Shown here: piece by piece, positions 24,355-33,737 of the stretch | How the letters are laid out: every line of letters starts with the position of its first letter | Position numbering within the stretch: the first letter of the stretch is position 1 | Assembly (NCBI GenBank): GCA_022823225.1 | Contig: JAJDXM010000035.1 | Coordinates: forward strand, 1-64,000 | Reading direction: 5' to 3' | Origin: Gemmatimonadota bacterium | GTDB taxonomy: Bacteria; Gemmatimonadota; Gemmatimonadetes; Longimicrobiales; Gaopeijiaceae | Length of the DNA stretch: 64,000 nt | Notes under the pieces: model-generated | What the model saw: only the letters and a program-made list of their open reading frames with translations | What the model was told of the DNA's origin: nothing | Databases searched by the model: none | Made by a program: the position numbers and the translations under genes

Positions 24355-24671
24355 TTACGACGACGACACCCACCCTGGATGGCCATCGGGTGCGGGAATA
24401 CCTTGGTATCGTGACCGGAGAGGCGATTCTCGGCGCCAACATCGTTAAGGACATCTTCGCCAGCGTCCGTGACATCGTGGGCGGCCGGTCCGGCGCCTAC
24501 GAGGAATCGCTGCGGACGGCGCGCGAGGAGGCACTGAGGGAAATGGCCACGGAAGCGCGCGCACGGGGAGCGGACGCGGTAGTAGGCGTGGACCTGGACT
24601 ACGAAGTGCTGGGGGCGGGCAACGGCATGCTCATGGTTTCCGCGAGCGGCACCGCGGTGGCTTTGGAGTAG
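24351..24671 (+). CDS. YbjQ/UPF0145 (DUF74) heavy-metal-binding-domain-like protein
   Basis: This is a 106-residue protein of the YbjQ family. TTG 24351 has CTGGAGGA nine bases upstream and overlaps the purD stop, which fixes the start. Typical features are [19 protein letters not shown], the [20 protein letters not shown] helix and [15 protein letters not shown]. Members form pentameric rings, and their function is not settled. Confidence 0.85.
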   Translation: MITTTTPTLDGHRVREYLGIVTGEAILGANIVKDIFASVRDIVGGRSGAYEESLRTAREEALREMATEARARGADAVVGVDLDYEVLGAGNGMLMVSASGTAVALE

Positions 24672-24717
24672 GCGGTCCGTGGATGGTCTCCGCGCAGCAC
24701 CGAGGGAGTACTGAACC

Positions 24718-25569
24718 TTGCCCGAGCTGCCCGAGGCCGAGACGATCGCACGGGGTCTGGCAGGAGTCCTTGCCGGCAAGACGATCCGCGACGTCACTGT
24801 CTTGCGGGAAGATGTCGTGCATGGGTCTCAGGCGCGCTTCCGCGAAGCACTGGCGGACAGACGCGTCAGTGTCGTGGGGAGGAGGGGAAAGAACGTGGTC
24901 CTGACCCTGGACGATGCCAGCCGGGTGGTCGTCAACCTGGGAATGACGGGCCGGCTGGTCCCCGGGCCGGGATCCGGTCCCGCCCCCGGATCGACGCATC
25001 CCGCGGTCCTCCTTCACCTTGAGGGGGGCGGCAGCCTCGCGTACGACGACGTTCGCCGCTTCGGGCGCCTCCGGCACCTGTCCGCGGCGGAGTGGACGCG
25101 ATGGTCCCGGCGACTGGGCCCGGAGCCCTTGTCCCGCTCCTTCACGGGAAGGCGTCTGGCCGGTATCCTCTCCCGGTCGCGATCGCCGGTGCGCTCGCTG
25201 CTCCTCGACCAGCGCAGGATCGCCGGCGTCGGGAACATCTACGCGGTGGAGGCGCTCTGGTTTGCACTCATCCACCCGCGGACGCCAGCCGCCGCGATCG
25301 GCGCCGGCGGCGTCACTCGTCTGCATCGATCCCTGCGGCGGGTCCTGCGCGCGGCCGTGCAGGCCGGAGGCACGACACTGCGCAACTACCGGGCTCCTGA
25401 CGGCAACGAAGGTCGCTTCCGGCGCCGGCTGGCCGCGTACGGGCGCGCGGGCGGTCCCTGTCTCCGGTGCCGGGCAGCGATCGAACGGATTGTCTTCGGG
25501 GGCCGCTCGGCGTTCTGCTGCCCGCGTTGCCAGCCAGCGCCCGTCCCCCTCCCCGCGGAGGGACAGTGA
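24718..25569 (+). CDS. mutM: Formamidopyrimidine-DNA glycosylase
   Basis: This is a 283-residue Fpg/Nei DNA glycosylase-AP lyase that removes 8-oxoguanine. The start codon is TTG at 24718. It gives the essential N-terminal Pro2 and Glu3 (PELPEAET). K58 lies in GRRGKNVV, the helix-two-turn-helix in GVGNIYAVEALW, and the C-terminal zinc finger has CLRC and CPRC pairs. All catalytic parts are intact. Its stop overlaps a GTG that could, less likely, start the next gene. Confidence 0.92.
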   Translation: MPELPEAETIARGLAGVLAGKTIRDVTVLREDVVHGSQARFREALADRRVSVVGRRGKNVVLTLDDASRVVVNLGMTGRLVPGPGSGPAPGSTHPAVLLHLEGGGSLAYDDVRRFGRLRHLSAAEWTRWSRRLGPEPLSRSFTGRRLAGILSRSRSPVRSLLLDQRRIAGVGNIYAVEALWFALIHPRTPAAAIGAGGVTRLHRSLRRVLRAAVQAGGTTLRNYRAPDGNEGRFRRRLAAYGRAGGPCLRCRAAIERIVFGGRSAFCCPRCQPAPVPLPAEGQ

Positions 25570-25628
25570 CACGGCTCGGCCGGACGCTCCGGGCCGCCAG
25601 CGAGCGACCCCGGCGGCTCAGTTGCCCA

Positions 25629-27155
25629 ATGCGCCGGCGCGCCTCCGCGAGTGCCCTGTTCGCGCTGCTGCTCGCGATCGGCGCCGCGATTCCCCGACCC
25701 GTCGCGGCCCAGGAGACCGGCTCCGCCCCACCCATCCCCGGGACGCAGCTCCCCGTGGTGCGCCACAGGCTCGACAACGGCATGACCTTTCTCATCCTGG
25801 CACGCCCCAACTCGCCCACGGTGGCCCTGGTGGTCCACTACCCGGTCGGGTCGGTCAACGAACGCCTGGGCAACACCGGGATCGCCCACGTGGTGGAGCA
25901 CATGCTCTTCAAGGGGTCGAAAGAGATCGGCACCCGCAACCATGCCGTGGAACTGCCCCTCATGGAGGCCATGGACGCCGCGCGCGACTCCATGGTAGCC
26001 GAGCTGGGGAGGCCCCGCGCCGACTCGGCCGCCGCGGCGCGCCTCGCCGGAAGGATCGCCGCTCTGGAAGACAGCGCGCAGGCGCATGTGATCCCCAATG
26101 AGTTCGACCGGATCCTCTCGGCCGAAGGCGCACAGGGACTCAACGCAACAACCTCCCACGAAGCCACGAGGTATTTCGTCGAACTGCCGGCCAATCGCAT
26201 CGAACTGTGGTTCGCCCTCGAATCCGACCGCATGAGGAACCCCGTCTTCCGCGAGTTCTTCACCGAACTCGGCGTAGTCCGCGAAGAGCGGCGGATGCGG
26301 CTCGACACCAGCCCCGGGGGCGTCCTTGAGACGGCCTTCCTCGCGACGGCGTTCCAGGTGCATCCCTACGGCGTGCCCGTGATCGGCCACGAAGCCGACC
26401 TCGACGCCCTCACGCGGCGGCAGGCCCTGGAGTACTTTCGCGACTACTACGGTGCGCGCAATGCCGTGGCCGCGATCGTCGGCGATGTCGACCCGGACCA
26501 GGTCATCCGGCTTGCCGAGGAGTACTTCGGCGAGGCTCCGGCAGGACGCGAACCGCCCCCCGTTACGGCGCGCGAACCGAACCAGGCCGGGGAGCGCCGG
26601 ATTACCATCGAGTTCGACGCCGAACCCCGGCTCCTCATCGGCTGGAAAGCCGTGCCGCTTCGGCACGAAGACGCACCGGCCCTGTCGATGCTCGCCTCGC
26701 TTCTTACCGGCGGGCGCTCCACTCGCCTGTACCGGCGCCTGATCGTCGAGGACCGGTCGGCAATCCACGTCTCGGCATCGCTGGGGCCGGGCGTGGCCTA
26801 CCCGCGCCTCTTCACGGTCGCGGCCGTGCCGAGGTCCCCCCACACGGTCGCCGAGCTCGAGGCGGCGATCAGGGAGGAGATCCAAGCGATCCAGGACGCC
26901 CCCCCCCACCCTTCGGCTCTCACGCGGATCCGGAACCAGTACCGGGCCGGCGAATACCGCCGCCTGTCATCCAACATGGAGCTCGCCGGCCAGCTCGCCG
27001 ATTCAGAGGCCACGTTCGGCGACTGGCGGGAAACGTTCCGGCTTTCACGCCGCATGGCCGAGGTCACGCCGGAGGCGGTGCAGCGCGTCGCGCGCCAGTA
27101 CCTGATCAACGCCACGAAGACGGTCGCGGTCATGGTGCGGAAGGAAGCCCGATAG
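25629..27155 (+). CDS. M16 zinc peptidase, catalytic subunit-like, exported
   Basis: This is a 508-residue exported M16 (insulinase/pitrilysin-like) peptidase. The signal peptide starts at ATG 25629 (MRRRASASALFALLLA, cleavage near VAAQ). A GTG at 25566 overlapping mutM would add 21 residues to the n-region. The inverted zinc motif is HVVEH at residues 87-91. Between it and the GLNATTSHEATRYF strand lies an inserted helical segment of about 60 residues (AARDSMVAEL...RIAALEDSAQ). A PF05193-like second domain begins near residue 240. It pairs with the next gene, which lacks the zinc motif. Confidence 0.88.
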   Translation: MRRRASASALFALLLAIGAAIPRPVAAQETGSAPPIPGTQLPVVRHRLDNGMTFLILARPNSPTVALVVHYPVGSVNERLGNTGIAHVVEHMLFKGSKEIGTRNHAVELPLMEAMDAARDSMVAELGRPRADSAAAARLAGRIAALEDSAQAHVIPNEFDRILSAEGAQGLNATTSHEATRYFVELPANRIELWFALESDRMRNPVFREFFTELGVVREERRMRLDTSPGGVLETAFLATAFQVHPYGVPVIGHEADLDALTRRQALEYFRDYYGARNAVAAIVGDVDPDQVIRLAEEYFGEAPAGREPPPVTAREPNQAGERRITIEFDAEPRLLIGWKAVPLRHEDAPALSMLASLLTGGRSTRLYRRLIVEDRSAIHVSASLGPGVAYPRLFTVAAVPRSPHTVAELEAAIREEIQAIQDAPPHPSALTRIRNQYRAGEYRRLSSNMELAGQLADSEATFGDWRETFRLSRRMAEVTPEAVQRVARQYLINATKTVAVMVRKEAR

Positions 27156-28693
27156 TGCGTCCAGGGTCCCCCCGCGCCCGCGCCGCCCGGTCGATCCTGG
27201 TGCCCGGTGCGCTGGCCCTCCTGCCGGGCGTTGCCGCACCACAACCCGCCACCGCCCAGGAGTCGGTGCGCGCCAGAATCGCGGCCCTGGAGTTTCCCGA
27301 GATCCGCTTCAGCCAGCCGCAGCCCCGCACGGAGACGGTGATGGGTGTCCCCGTCTACTACCTGCGGGACAGCGAGCTGCCGCTGGTCACCTTCACCGCG
27401 TCCTTCGACGGGGGGGTGCGGAACTTCCCGCGCGACCATCTCGCCGCCGTCACCGCCATGCCGAATCTCCTGCGCACCGGCGGCACCGCGGAGCTGCCCC
27501 CGGATTCGGTCGACGAGCGGGTCGAGGTCATGGCGCTGGCGATGAGCTTCGGCCAGGGTGGAGGCGGAGCTTCGTCGTGGGTGAATTCCCTCTCCGACAA
27601 CGCTGAAGAAGCGGTGCGGCTGTGGGCTTCGATGCTCCGTTCCCCGCGGTTCGACTCCACGCAGGTGGAACGCTGGCGCGGCACCGAACTGGAGCGCACG
27701 CGCCGGCGCCACGACGACCCCGGCTCACTGGCCTTCAGCCGCTTCAACAACATCATGTACGGCGACCACCCCGTCGGCTGGGAGATCGCGGAAGCCGACC
27801 TGGAGCCCGCGGACCTGACGCCCGACAGGCTGCGGTACGTGCATCGCGCGGTGTTCTGCCCCGAAAACATGGTTCTGGGTGTGACCGGCGACATGGTCTG
27901 GGACCGGGCCCGGACCCTGGTCGAAGAGATTCTCGATGGCTGGAGCCCCTGCACCGGAACGCAGCTCGACGATCCCGTCCCTGCCATCCGCGAAGGGCCC
28001 GGCGTCTTCCTCATCCACAGGGAAATCGAACAGAGCGTGGTGGTGATGGCCCACGCCTCGCGGGTCAGGCAGGATGACGCGCCCGACTACTTCGCCTCGC
28101 GCGTCGCCAATTCGATCCTGGGGGCCTCCGGACTCTCCAGCCGCCTGATGAACGAGCTGAGGACGAGGGAGGGGCTCGCCTACGGCGCGTCTTCGATCTG
28201 GACGACTTCCAGCAGGAATGACGGAATCGTGGGGGCCCTGACCAGAACCAGCCCGGAGAGCACCCTTGAGGCGACCCGTCTCATCCTGGCCGCGATCGAG
28301 TCGCTGCGCGTGTCGCCCCCCTCGCAGCGGGAGGTCGATCTCACCGTGGACGAAGCGGTGAACGGATTCGTCTTCAACTTCCGCACGCCGCTCCAGATCA
28401 TCACGCGCGGGATGGCGTACAGGGCGATGGGGTTGCCCGGCGACTGGCTGGACCGGTACGTGCACGGCATCCAGCAGGTCACGCCGCGCGACGTGCAGGA
28501 GGTGTTCAGGCGCGAGGTGGACCCCGCGCGCATGGTCATTCTGCTCGTCGGCGATACGGCGCGCTTCGACGGCTCGCCCTCCGAACTTGGCCCGGTCACC
28601 GTCCTTGAAGACGACCCGGTCCGCCGGCCGGCGCCTTCACGCCAACGTGAATCGCCGCGATCCCCCCGCTCAGAAGGAACCAGTCCGCGCTGA
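27155..28693 (+). CDS. M16-family peptidase homologue lacking the HXXEH motif, exported
   Basis: This is a 512-residue exported partner of the preceding peptidase. GTG 27155 overlaps its stop by one base (TAGTG). The signal peptide ends near TAQE. The fold is recognisable (TFTASFDGGVRN, LLRTGGTAELP, LREGLAYGASSIW-like stretch), but the place of HXXEH reads AAVTAMPN, so it should not bind zinc. Two-subunit M16 enzymes with one active and one inactive chain are known from bacteria, and this fits that type. The 3' end overlaps the convergent methyltransferase gene by 98 bases. Confidence 0.85.
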   Translation: MRPGSPRARAARSILVPGALALLPGVAAPQPATAQESVRARIAALEFPEIRFSQPQPRTETVMGVPVYYLRDSELPLVTFTASFDGGVRNFPRDHLAAVTAMPNLLRTGGTAELPPDSVDERVEVMALAMSFGQGGGGASSWVNSLSDNAEEAVRLWASMLRSPRFDSTQVERWRGTELERTRRRHDDPGSLAFSRFNNIMYGDHPVGWEIAEADLEPADLTPDRLRYVHRAVFCPENMVLGVTGDMVWDRARTLVEEILDGWSPCTGTQLDDPVPAIREGPGVFLIHREIEQSVVVMAHASRVRQDDAPDYFASRVANSILGASGLSSRLMNELRTREGLAYGASSIWTTSSRNDGIVGALTRTSPESTLEATRLILAAIESLRVSPPSQREVDLTVDEAVNGFVFNFRTPLQIITRGMAYRAMGLPGDWLDRYVHGIQQVTPRDVQEVFRREVDPARMVILLVGDTARFDGSPSELGPVTVLEDDPVRRPAPSRQRESPRSPRSEGTSPR

Positions 28694-29360
28694 CGAAGCC
28701 GGCGTCGCGCATGAGTTCCGCCAGGCGGGGCGGGTCCGGGAACCCCTCCACCGACTTCGGGAGGTAGCTGTACGCCCACGGGTGCCCCGATATGAGCCTG
28801 CCCGCGCGGGGCAGAATGTGGTTGAAGTAGAGCAGATACGCGGCCCGCATCAACCTCCCGGGCGGCACCGTGAAATCGAGCACGACCAGACGCCGGCCCG
28901 GTTGGAGAGTCCGGTGGGCCTCGCAGAGGCCGGCCTGGAGGTCCGACAGGTTGCGCACTCCGAATCCCACCGTGATGCCCGCAAAGGAGGAAGTGGCAAA
29001 CGGAAGGAGCTGGGTGTCCGCGCAGACCGGAGACACAGGCGCGTCCTCGATCTTGGGCAGCCCCTGAGCCAGCATGGGGAAGGCGAAGTCCGATCCCAGC
29101 ACCGTGCCCTCGAACCCGGGCCGGCCGGCCAGTTCAAGGGCAAGGTCGAAGGTGCCGCTGCACAGGTCGAGGTATGTGCCCGCCGGCGCCGTCTCCCATC
29201 CGAGTGCGCGAACCGCCCGTCTGCGCCACCACCGGTCCACGTTGAGGCTGAGAAGGTGGTTCAACAGGTCGTAGCGAGGAGCGATCTCTCCGAAGAGCGT
29301 CCGCACCTGGTCTTCACGCGCCCGGCCGCTGGCCGGTTCCGCTGCCCGGTTGGCCGTCAC
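28596..29360 (-). CDS. ubiE: Ubiquinone/menaquinone biosynthesis methyltransferase
   Basis: This is a 254-residue UbiE/MenG-type SAM methyltransferase, last step of menaquinone (or ubiquinone) synthesis. The marks are VRTLFGEIAPRYDLLNHLLS, the SAM loop LDLCSGTFDLALELA (an uncommon F in place of the second Gly of GTG), GVRNLSDLQAGL and the LDFTVPPG segment. Other menaquinone genes are not in the window. It is convergent with and overlaps the M16 homologue by 98 bases. Confidence 0.85.
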   Translation of the reverse strand: MTANRAAEPASGRAREDQVRTLFGEIAPRYDLLNHLLSLNVDRWWRRRAVRALGWETAPAGTYLDLCSGTFDLALELAGRPGFEGTVLGSDFAFPMLAQGLPKIEDAPVSPVCADTQLLPFATSSFAGITVGFGVRNLSDLQAGLCEAHRTLQPGRRLVVLDFTVPPGRLMRAAYLLYFNHILPRAGRLISGHPWAYSYLPKSVEGFPDPPRLAELMRDAGFVSADWFLLSGGIAAIHVGVKAPAGGPGRLQGR

Positions 29361-29440
29361 GGATTCCCCTTCCTGGCTGCCTGGGTTGCGCGGCTGTTGC
29401 CGCAGCCGGTGATGAAATGTTCACTTGAATCGTACTTGGA

Positions 29441-30121
29441 TTGCGAACGCCGCGCGCGAACGCCCCACCCGCCCTCGCGGACCGATGCCAACACAGCAAC
29501 GGCAGGACCTTGGAAGATCCCCTTCTTGACGACAGCGCCCTCGCTGGCCAGGCCGCCGCGGGAAGCCAGAAGGCATTCCGGGAACTGCTCGAGCGGTACG
29601 AGAAGCCGGTCTTCTCACAGGTCTATCGAATGGTCAGGGATCGGGCGCTCGCCGAGGATCTTGCCCAGGACGCATTCATCAGGGCCTTCAACGCGATCGC
29701 CAGCTACAATCCACGCTACAAGTTCTCGAGCTGGATGTTCAAGATTGCGCACAACGTCACGATCGATCACCTGCGGCGGAAGCGCATCAGAACGATCTCG
29801 ATCCACGGATCGCCCAACGCGATCACCGAAGAGGAGCAGGCGCGCACCAGCCCGATTCTCGAGTCTCCCGATGAACGTCCGGACGCCTATGTCGAGAATA
29901 TGGAGCTGGGCAACGAGATCGAGGAAGCGATCGGGCGGCTGAGACCCCAGTACCGGGCCGCCACCCTCCTCCGGCATGTGGAAGGCTACTCCTACCAGGA
30001 AATCGCCGATATCATGGAGGTGCCACTCGGTACCGTGAAGACCTACATCCACCGGGCGCGGCTGGAACTCAAGGAGCTTCTGGCCCATCTTGTGGACGAG
30101 ACGCATGATGGAACGGACTGA
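29441..30121 (+). CDS. ECF-type RNA polymerase sigma factor
   Basis: This is an RpoE-like extracytoplasmic-function sigma factor. Region 2 covers VFSQVYRMVRDRALAEDLAQDAFIRAF and the -10 recognition helix SSWMFKIAHNVTIDHLR. Region 4 has LRPQYRAATLLRHVEGYSY, QEIADIMEVPLGTVKTY and IHRARLEL. The start is unsure: the open frame begins at TTG 29441, but conserved sequence starts near residue 28, and TTG 29510 is another candidate. The next gene is a membrane anti-sigma-like protein, so this is likely the master gene of an envelope-response operon. Confidence 0.88.
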   Translation: MRTPRANAPPALADRCQHSNGRTLEDPLLDDSALAGQAAAGSQKAFRELLERYEKPVFSQVYRMVRDRALAEDLAQDAFIRAFNAIASYNPRYKFSSWMFKIAHNVTIDHLRRKRIRTISIHGSPNAITEEEQARTSPILESPDERPDAYVENMELGNEIEEAIGRLRPQYRAATLLRHVEGYSYQEIADIMEVPLGTVKTYIHRARLELKELLAHLVDETHDGTD

Positions 30122-30154
30122 AACCTCCCGGACACCGGCCGCGTACTGGAACGC

Positions 30155-31093
30155 ATGCGAATGGGAGTATTCAAGGTGAAGCGAACCGACCGGTCTGACG
30201 AGCGGCTCGGTCCCGGTGCGAAACTGATGTTCTCGTACCTGGACGGAGAGCTGGAATCGGGCGAGCGGACCGCCTTCGAAGCGAGGCTCGAGGCGGACCG
30301 CGAGCTCGCGGCCGAAGTACGCGCCTTTCGGTCGCTTCTTGCCGCGCTGGACAGGTTGGCGGCCTTCTCTCCCTCCATCGACTTCAAGGTGCGGGTGCTC
30401 GCCTCGCTTCGGGCACGGAGGAGCTTCCGCGCCCAGCTCCGGCGCTTGTTCCTGGGATCCCGCGACCCAGCGGTATCCAACGTCTTCGACGAGCTGATCG
30501 AAGAGGGACTCTCCGAGCGCCGGGCGCGCGCGCTTGCGGCGTTCGTCTCGCGCGACCGTGAAGCGGCCGCAGCGCTCGCCGGCTGGAAGCGTCTGCACGA
30601 ACGGCTCGGCAGGCTGCCCTCGTTCCAGCCGCATGCGGGGTTCGATGAGCGGGTGATGGCGCGGGTAGGCATGGCATCCGGTGCAGCTCCGGCGCCGCGC
30701 CACACCCCGGGATGGGCACTCAAGCTCTGGCCGGAGCGCAGGCAGCGACTGGCAGCGGTCATGGGAGCCGCCTTTGCACCGACCGCGCTGGCCGTCGGTT
30801 TCGCGTATACGCTGGTCAGCATCTTCAGCAATCCCCTGGTTACCCCCGGCGATGCACTGCGCTTCGTGTTCAACAAGGGTGTGCGTGCAGTTTCGGGTGC
30901 GGCGGATGGGCTGTTCGGCGGCTGGGCAAGCGAGTTCGGGGCGTTGGGAGGCTGGGGACTGGGAGGCGCGCTCGTGCCGGCCCTGCTCCTCGGGTTCCCG
31001 GTCCTTAGCGGACTTGCACTGGTTTCCGCAAGAATCCTCTACAAGAACCTGGTGACCAACCCCGGATTGGATCGTGGCCGTGCATCGGTATAG
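30155..31093 (+). CDS. Anti-sigma-factor-like membrane protein without zinc ligands
   Basis: This is a 312-residue protein right after the sigma gene. Residues about 20-70 (LMFSYLDGELESGERTAFEARLEADRE) follow the helical pattern of zinc-binding anti-sigma domains, but the His and two Cys ligands are absent. A second similar helical block lies near 115-165. A hydrophobic helix near residue 215 (FAPTALAVGFAYTLVSIF) and another near 275 anchor it in the membrane. It probably sequesters the ECF sigma factor until a surface signal arrives. ATG 30155 and 30161 and a later GTG preceded by GGGAG are all possible starts. It overlaps the next gene by 20 bases. Confidence 0.75.
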   Translation: MRMGVFKVKRTDRSDERLGPGAKLMFSYLDGELESGERTAFEARLEADRELAAEVRAFRSLLAALDRLAAFSPSIDFKVRVLASLRARRSFRAQLRRLFLGSRDPAVSNVFDELIEEGLSERRARALAAFVSRDREAAAALAGWKRLHERLGRLPSFQPHAGFDERVMARVGMASGAAPAPRHTPGWALKLWPERRQRLAAVMGAAFAPTALAVGFAYTLVSIFSNPLVTPGDALRFVFNKGVRAVSGAADGLFGGWASEFGALGGWGLGGALVPALLLGFPVLSGLALVSARILYKNLVTNPGLDRGRASV

Positions 31094-32714
31094 GAGGCTC
31101 CACGCCCTGCCCCCGAAACGCGGCCGGCTCGCCGCCGGGGCCGGCTGTATCCTGCTGCTGTGCGGGTCCGGGGCTTCCGCGCAGCAGGCCGAGATTGTTT
31201 CCAGCAAGATGGAAATCTCGTCGAATGCCGCCTCCCTGCTTCTCGAGCTGGAGGGTGGCGAAGTCCTCTCCATCAGCTTTGCGGGCGGGACGGCGACGCT
31301 GAACGGGGATCCGCTGGGGCAGTACGTGCCGGGCGGCGCGGGCGACCGCGCGTGGCGCGACCTGCTGGGCAGCATCTATTCCCATTCGGGGAGGCCGCTG
31401 GTGCGGGAACTGACCCGCTGGCGCCCCGACCCGGAACTGGGTGATCCCGATCTCGCGATTCTCGCCCGGGTCGACGAGGCCCTGGATGAGGCGCTCGCGC
31501 CTGTCCTGGGGGACGACGCGCTGGCGGTGGAGGCGCAGGACCCGGCGGCCGCTGCGGCCGTGGCCGAGGCGGATCCGCGCGGCCTTGTCGGCAGGGGTCC
31601 GAACTTCCTCAGGGGGCTCGCGTTGGCAACCGAGGGCGTGGAGATCGCTGAGGGGCAGTTGCGGGTAGGCGAAGACCACACGGTTCCGGCAGGAGCCGTG
31701 ATCGAGGGCGGCGTGCTGGTTGTGGACGGCAATCTCGATGTCCGGGGCCATGTCCGGGGCACCGTCGTGGTGCTGGACGGTTTCCTGACCCTCGCAGCCG
31801 GCAGCAGGGTCGACGGCGACATTCGCCTCATGAACTCCGGCTTCGAGGACGAGGGGAGTACGGTCGATGGCCGGTGGGTAAGTGTGGCCGAGGAGCAGCG
31901 CCGGCAGGAGGAACGCCGCCGTGCTCTCGTTCGGGACGAGATCCGCCGCGAGGAGAGCAGCGCGCGAAACAGCCGGCAGTCGCAGCGCGCGTCGATGTTC
32001 ATGTACAGGGTCAGGGCGACTGCCGACATGTTGCTGGGAATGACCGTGACTTTCCTGGTGCTGGGCTTCCTGACCTTCCTGCTGACCGTGTTCAGCGGAC
32101 ACCGTGTACGCGCGGTCGTCGGTGAAGTCGCCCGCAATCCCCTGGGCAGCACCCTGGCGGGCTTCGCCGGCGCCTATGCCGTGCTCCCGGTTTTCATTCT
32201 GGTTTGCGCCGCGCTCGCGGTAACCATCGTCGGAATCCCCGTCCTTTTCGTCTGGATTCCCCTGTTCCCGCTGGCGCTCGGCCTGGCGTGCCTGGCTGGC
32301 TTCGTCGGAGTGGCGGAGAACATCGGCAGGTGGGTGCTCAGGCACGACCTGAGCTGGCTGAGGTGGGTGGACGGCAGCAACACCTACTTCGTGAGACTGT
32401 TCGGAATCGGCATCTTCCTGCTTCCGCTCGTGTTCGCCAGCATCGTGGCACAGATCCCGTTCGTGGATTGGGTCGGCGAGGTCGTTGGCGTTGCCGGCCT
32501 GGTTGGCTGGGCCGCCGCACTGCTCGTAGGGTTCGGGGCGGTCATTGTCACCAGGGGCGGAAGCCGCGGGGCACACTGGTCCGGCGGGGTCGAGGACGAC
32601 TCCTTCGGGATCGCCGAGTGGCCGGACGATCCCGACCCTTCGCCCTCGCGCACCTCCCGGAGCGCGGACGACCCGCCGCCCGGCGACGACGCGGGGGACG
32701 AGCGCGGCCCGTGA
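31074..32714 (+). CDS. Bactofilin-like beta-helix domain fused to a multi-pass membrane domain
   Basis: This is a 546-residue protein. An N-terminal signal-like segment is followed by an acidic domain, then repeating short strands (IEGGVLVVDGNLDVRG, TVVVLDGFLTLAAGSRVDGDI) typical of bactofilin/polymer-forming beta-helices. A charged coil (about 275-305) leads to at least five hydrophobic segments (MLLGMTVTFLVLGFL onward) and an acidic tail. It could couple a polymer or envelope sensor to the membrane. GTG 31074 overlaps the anti-sigma gene, so it is probably co-regulated by the sigma factor. Confidence 0.65.
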   Translation: MAVHRYRRLHALPPKRGRLAAGAGCILLLCGSGASAQQAEIVSSKMEISSNAASLLLELEGGEVLSISFAGGTATLNGDPLGQYVPGGAGDRAWRDLLGSIYSHSGRPLVRELTRWRPDPELGDPDLAILARVDEALDEALAPVLGDDALAVEAQDPAAAAAVAEADPRGLVGRGPNFLRGLALATEGVEIAEGQLRVGEDHTVPAGAVIEGGVLVVDGNLDVRGHVRGTVVVLDGFLTLAAGSRVDGDIRLMNSGFEDEGSTVDGRWVSVAEEQRRQEERRRALVRDEIRREESSARNSRQSQRASMFMYRVRATADMLLGMTVTFLVLGFLTFLLTVFSGHRVRAVVGEVARNPLGSTLAGFAGAYAVLPVFILVCAALAVTIVGIPVLFVWIPLFPLALGLACLAGFVGVAENIGRWVLRHDLSWLRWVDGSNTYFVRLFGIGIFLLPLVFASIVAQIPFVDWVGEVVGVAGLVGWAAALLVGFGAVIVTRGGSRGAHWSGGVEDDSFGIAEWPDDPDPSPSRTSRSADDPPPGDDAGDERGP

Positions 32715-33658
32715 CAGGCCACCGTGACCGCCTGAGCAGTCCGTCCCGCCGCCGCCGCACCGGATCGACCGCGTCGGGACGTGTGACCCGTCGCCGCACG
32801 GGCCCGGGCGCAGGCGCCATCCCACTCGCCGCGATTCTGGCCGGAGGACTGACCGGGCTGGCGGACGCGGGGCGGTTGCGCGCTCAGGAACTCCGCACGA
32901 TCAGCTATTCGCGGCAGGTGACCGACGAGGAGTTCATCGAGGTGGAGGTCCAGTACGGCATTGGCGACCTCACGGTTCGAGGGGGTGCGCCCGGCCTCCT
33001 CTACCGCGCCCGCATGCGCTTCCACGAACAACTCGCGACGCCCACCGCAGTGTATGAGGACGGGCGGCTGGAGTTCGGAATCGAGCCGGTGGAGGACATG
33101 GAATCGGAGGGTCTCTCCGAGTTGCCTTCGATGCATCTGGAACTTCCTTCAACTGTCCCGATGGACCTTACGCTCTTCTTTCTCGGCGGCACCGCGGACG
33201 TGGATCTCAGCGGCATGCCCATACGGGCGCTGGACCTCACCAACGGCGCCTCCGAGTCGACTGTGAGCGTCTCGGAGGTAAATCCGGAGCGGATGACGTC
33301 CGCGAAGATCAATGTGGGAGTTGCCGACTTCACGGCCAACGGGCTGGGGAATCTCAACGCGAGCGAGGTGGAGGTCGTGGCGGGTCTGGGCGTGGTGACC
33401 CTCGGACTCGACGGCGAATGGCCCAGCGACTCCCATCTGTCGATCGGCCTGGGATTGGGAGCGATGCGGATCGAGATTCCCGCGTCCCTGGCCGTCAGGG
33501 TTCAGCGCGACTCCGGTTTTTTCTCCTCATTCGTCGCCGCCCGGTTCGAGAAGGACGGAGATACCTATACTTCGGACAATTGGGAGGACGCCGGACGGAG
33601 GCTTGAGATCGACCTGTCGGCGACCCTTGGGTCGGTGGAGTTCATCTGGCTGCCGTGA
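32711..33658 (+). CDS. Exported beta-rich protein of the sigma operon
   Basis: This is a 315-residue protein. GTG 32711 overlaps the preceding stop (GTGA). An unusually Arg-rich n-region precedes a hydrophobic stretch (IPLAAILAGGLTGLA) and a likely cleavage near RLRAQ. The mature part is a series of beta strands with repeats such as VQYGIGDLTVRGG, INVGVADFTANGLGN and IGLGLGAMRIEIP, like the right-handed beta stacks of LiaF/DUF2154 or toastrack-type adhesin domains. It is likely an envelope protein made under the same stress control. The family call is tentative. Confidence 0.6.
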   Translation: MTGHRDRLSSPSRRRRTGSTASGRVTRRRTGPGAGAIPLAAILAGGLTGLADAGRLRAQELRTISYSRQVTDEEFIEVEVQYGIGDLTVRGGAPGLLYRARMRFHEQLATPTAVYEDGRLEFGIEPVEDMESEGLSELPSMHLELPSTVPMDLTLFFLGGTADVDLSGMPIRALDLTNGASESTVSVSEVNPERMTSAKINVGVADFTANGLGNLNASEVEVVAGLGVVTLGLDGEWPSDSHLSIGLGLGAMRIEIPASLAVRVQRDSGFFSSFVAARFEKDGDTYTSDNWEDAGRRLEIDLSATLGSVEFIWLP

Positions 33659-33698
33659 CGAGCCGGGAGGGCGCTGGGTGCAAGTCGCCGGGTGGCGT

Positions 33699-33704
33699 TA
33701 TATT
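33699..33704 (+). promoter_or_regulatory. Possible -10 box before the small membrane protein
   Basis: TATATT followed by CAA, 34 bases before the next start and identical in context to the box at 20690. It may give the small gene its own promoter in addition to the sigma operon. Confidence 0.3.
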
Positions 33705-33737
33705 CAATGGCACCGCGGCCATTGCCATGGAGGATAC

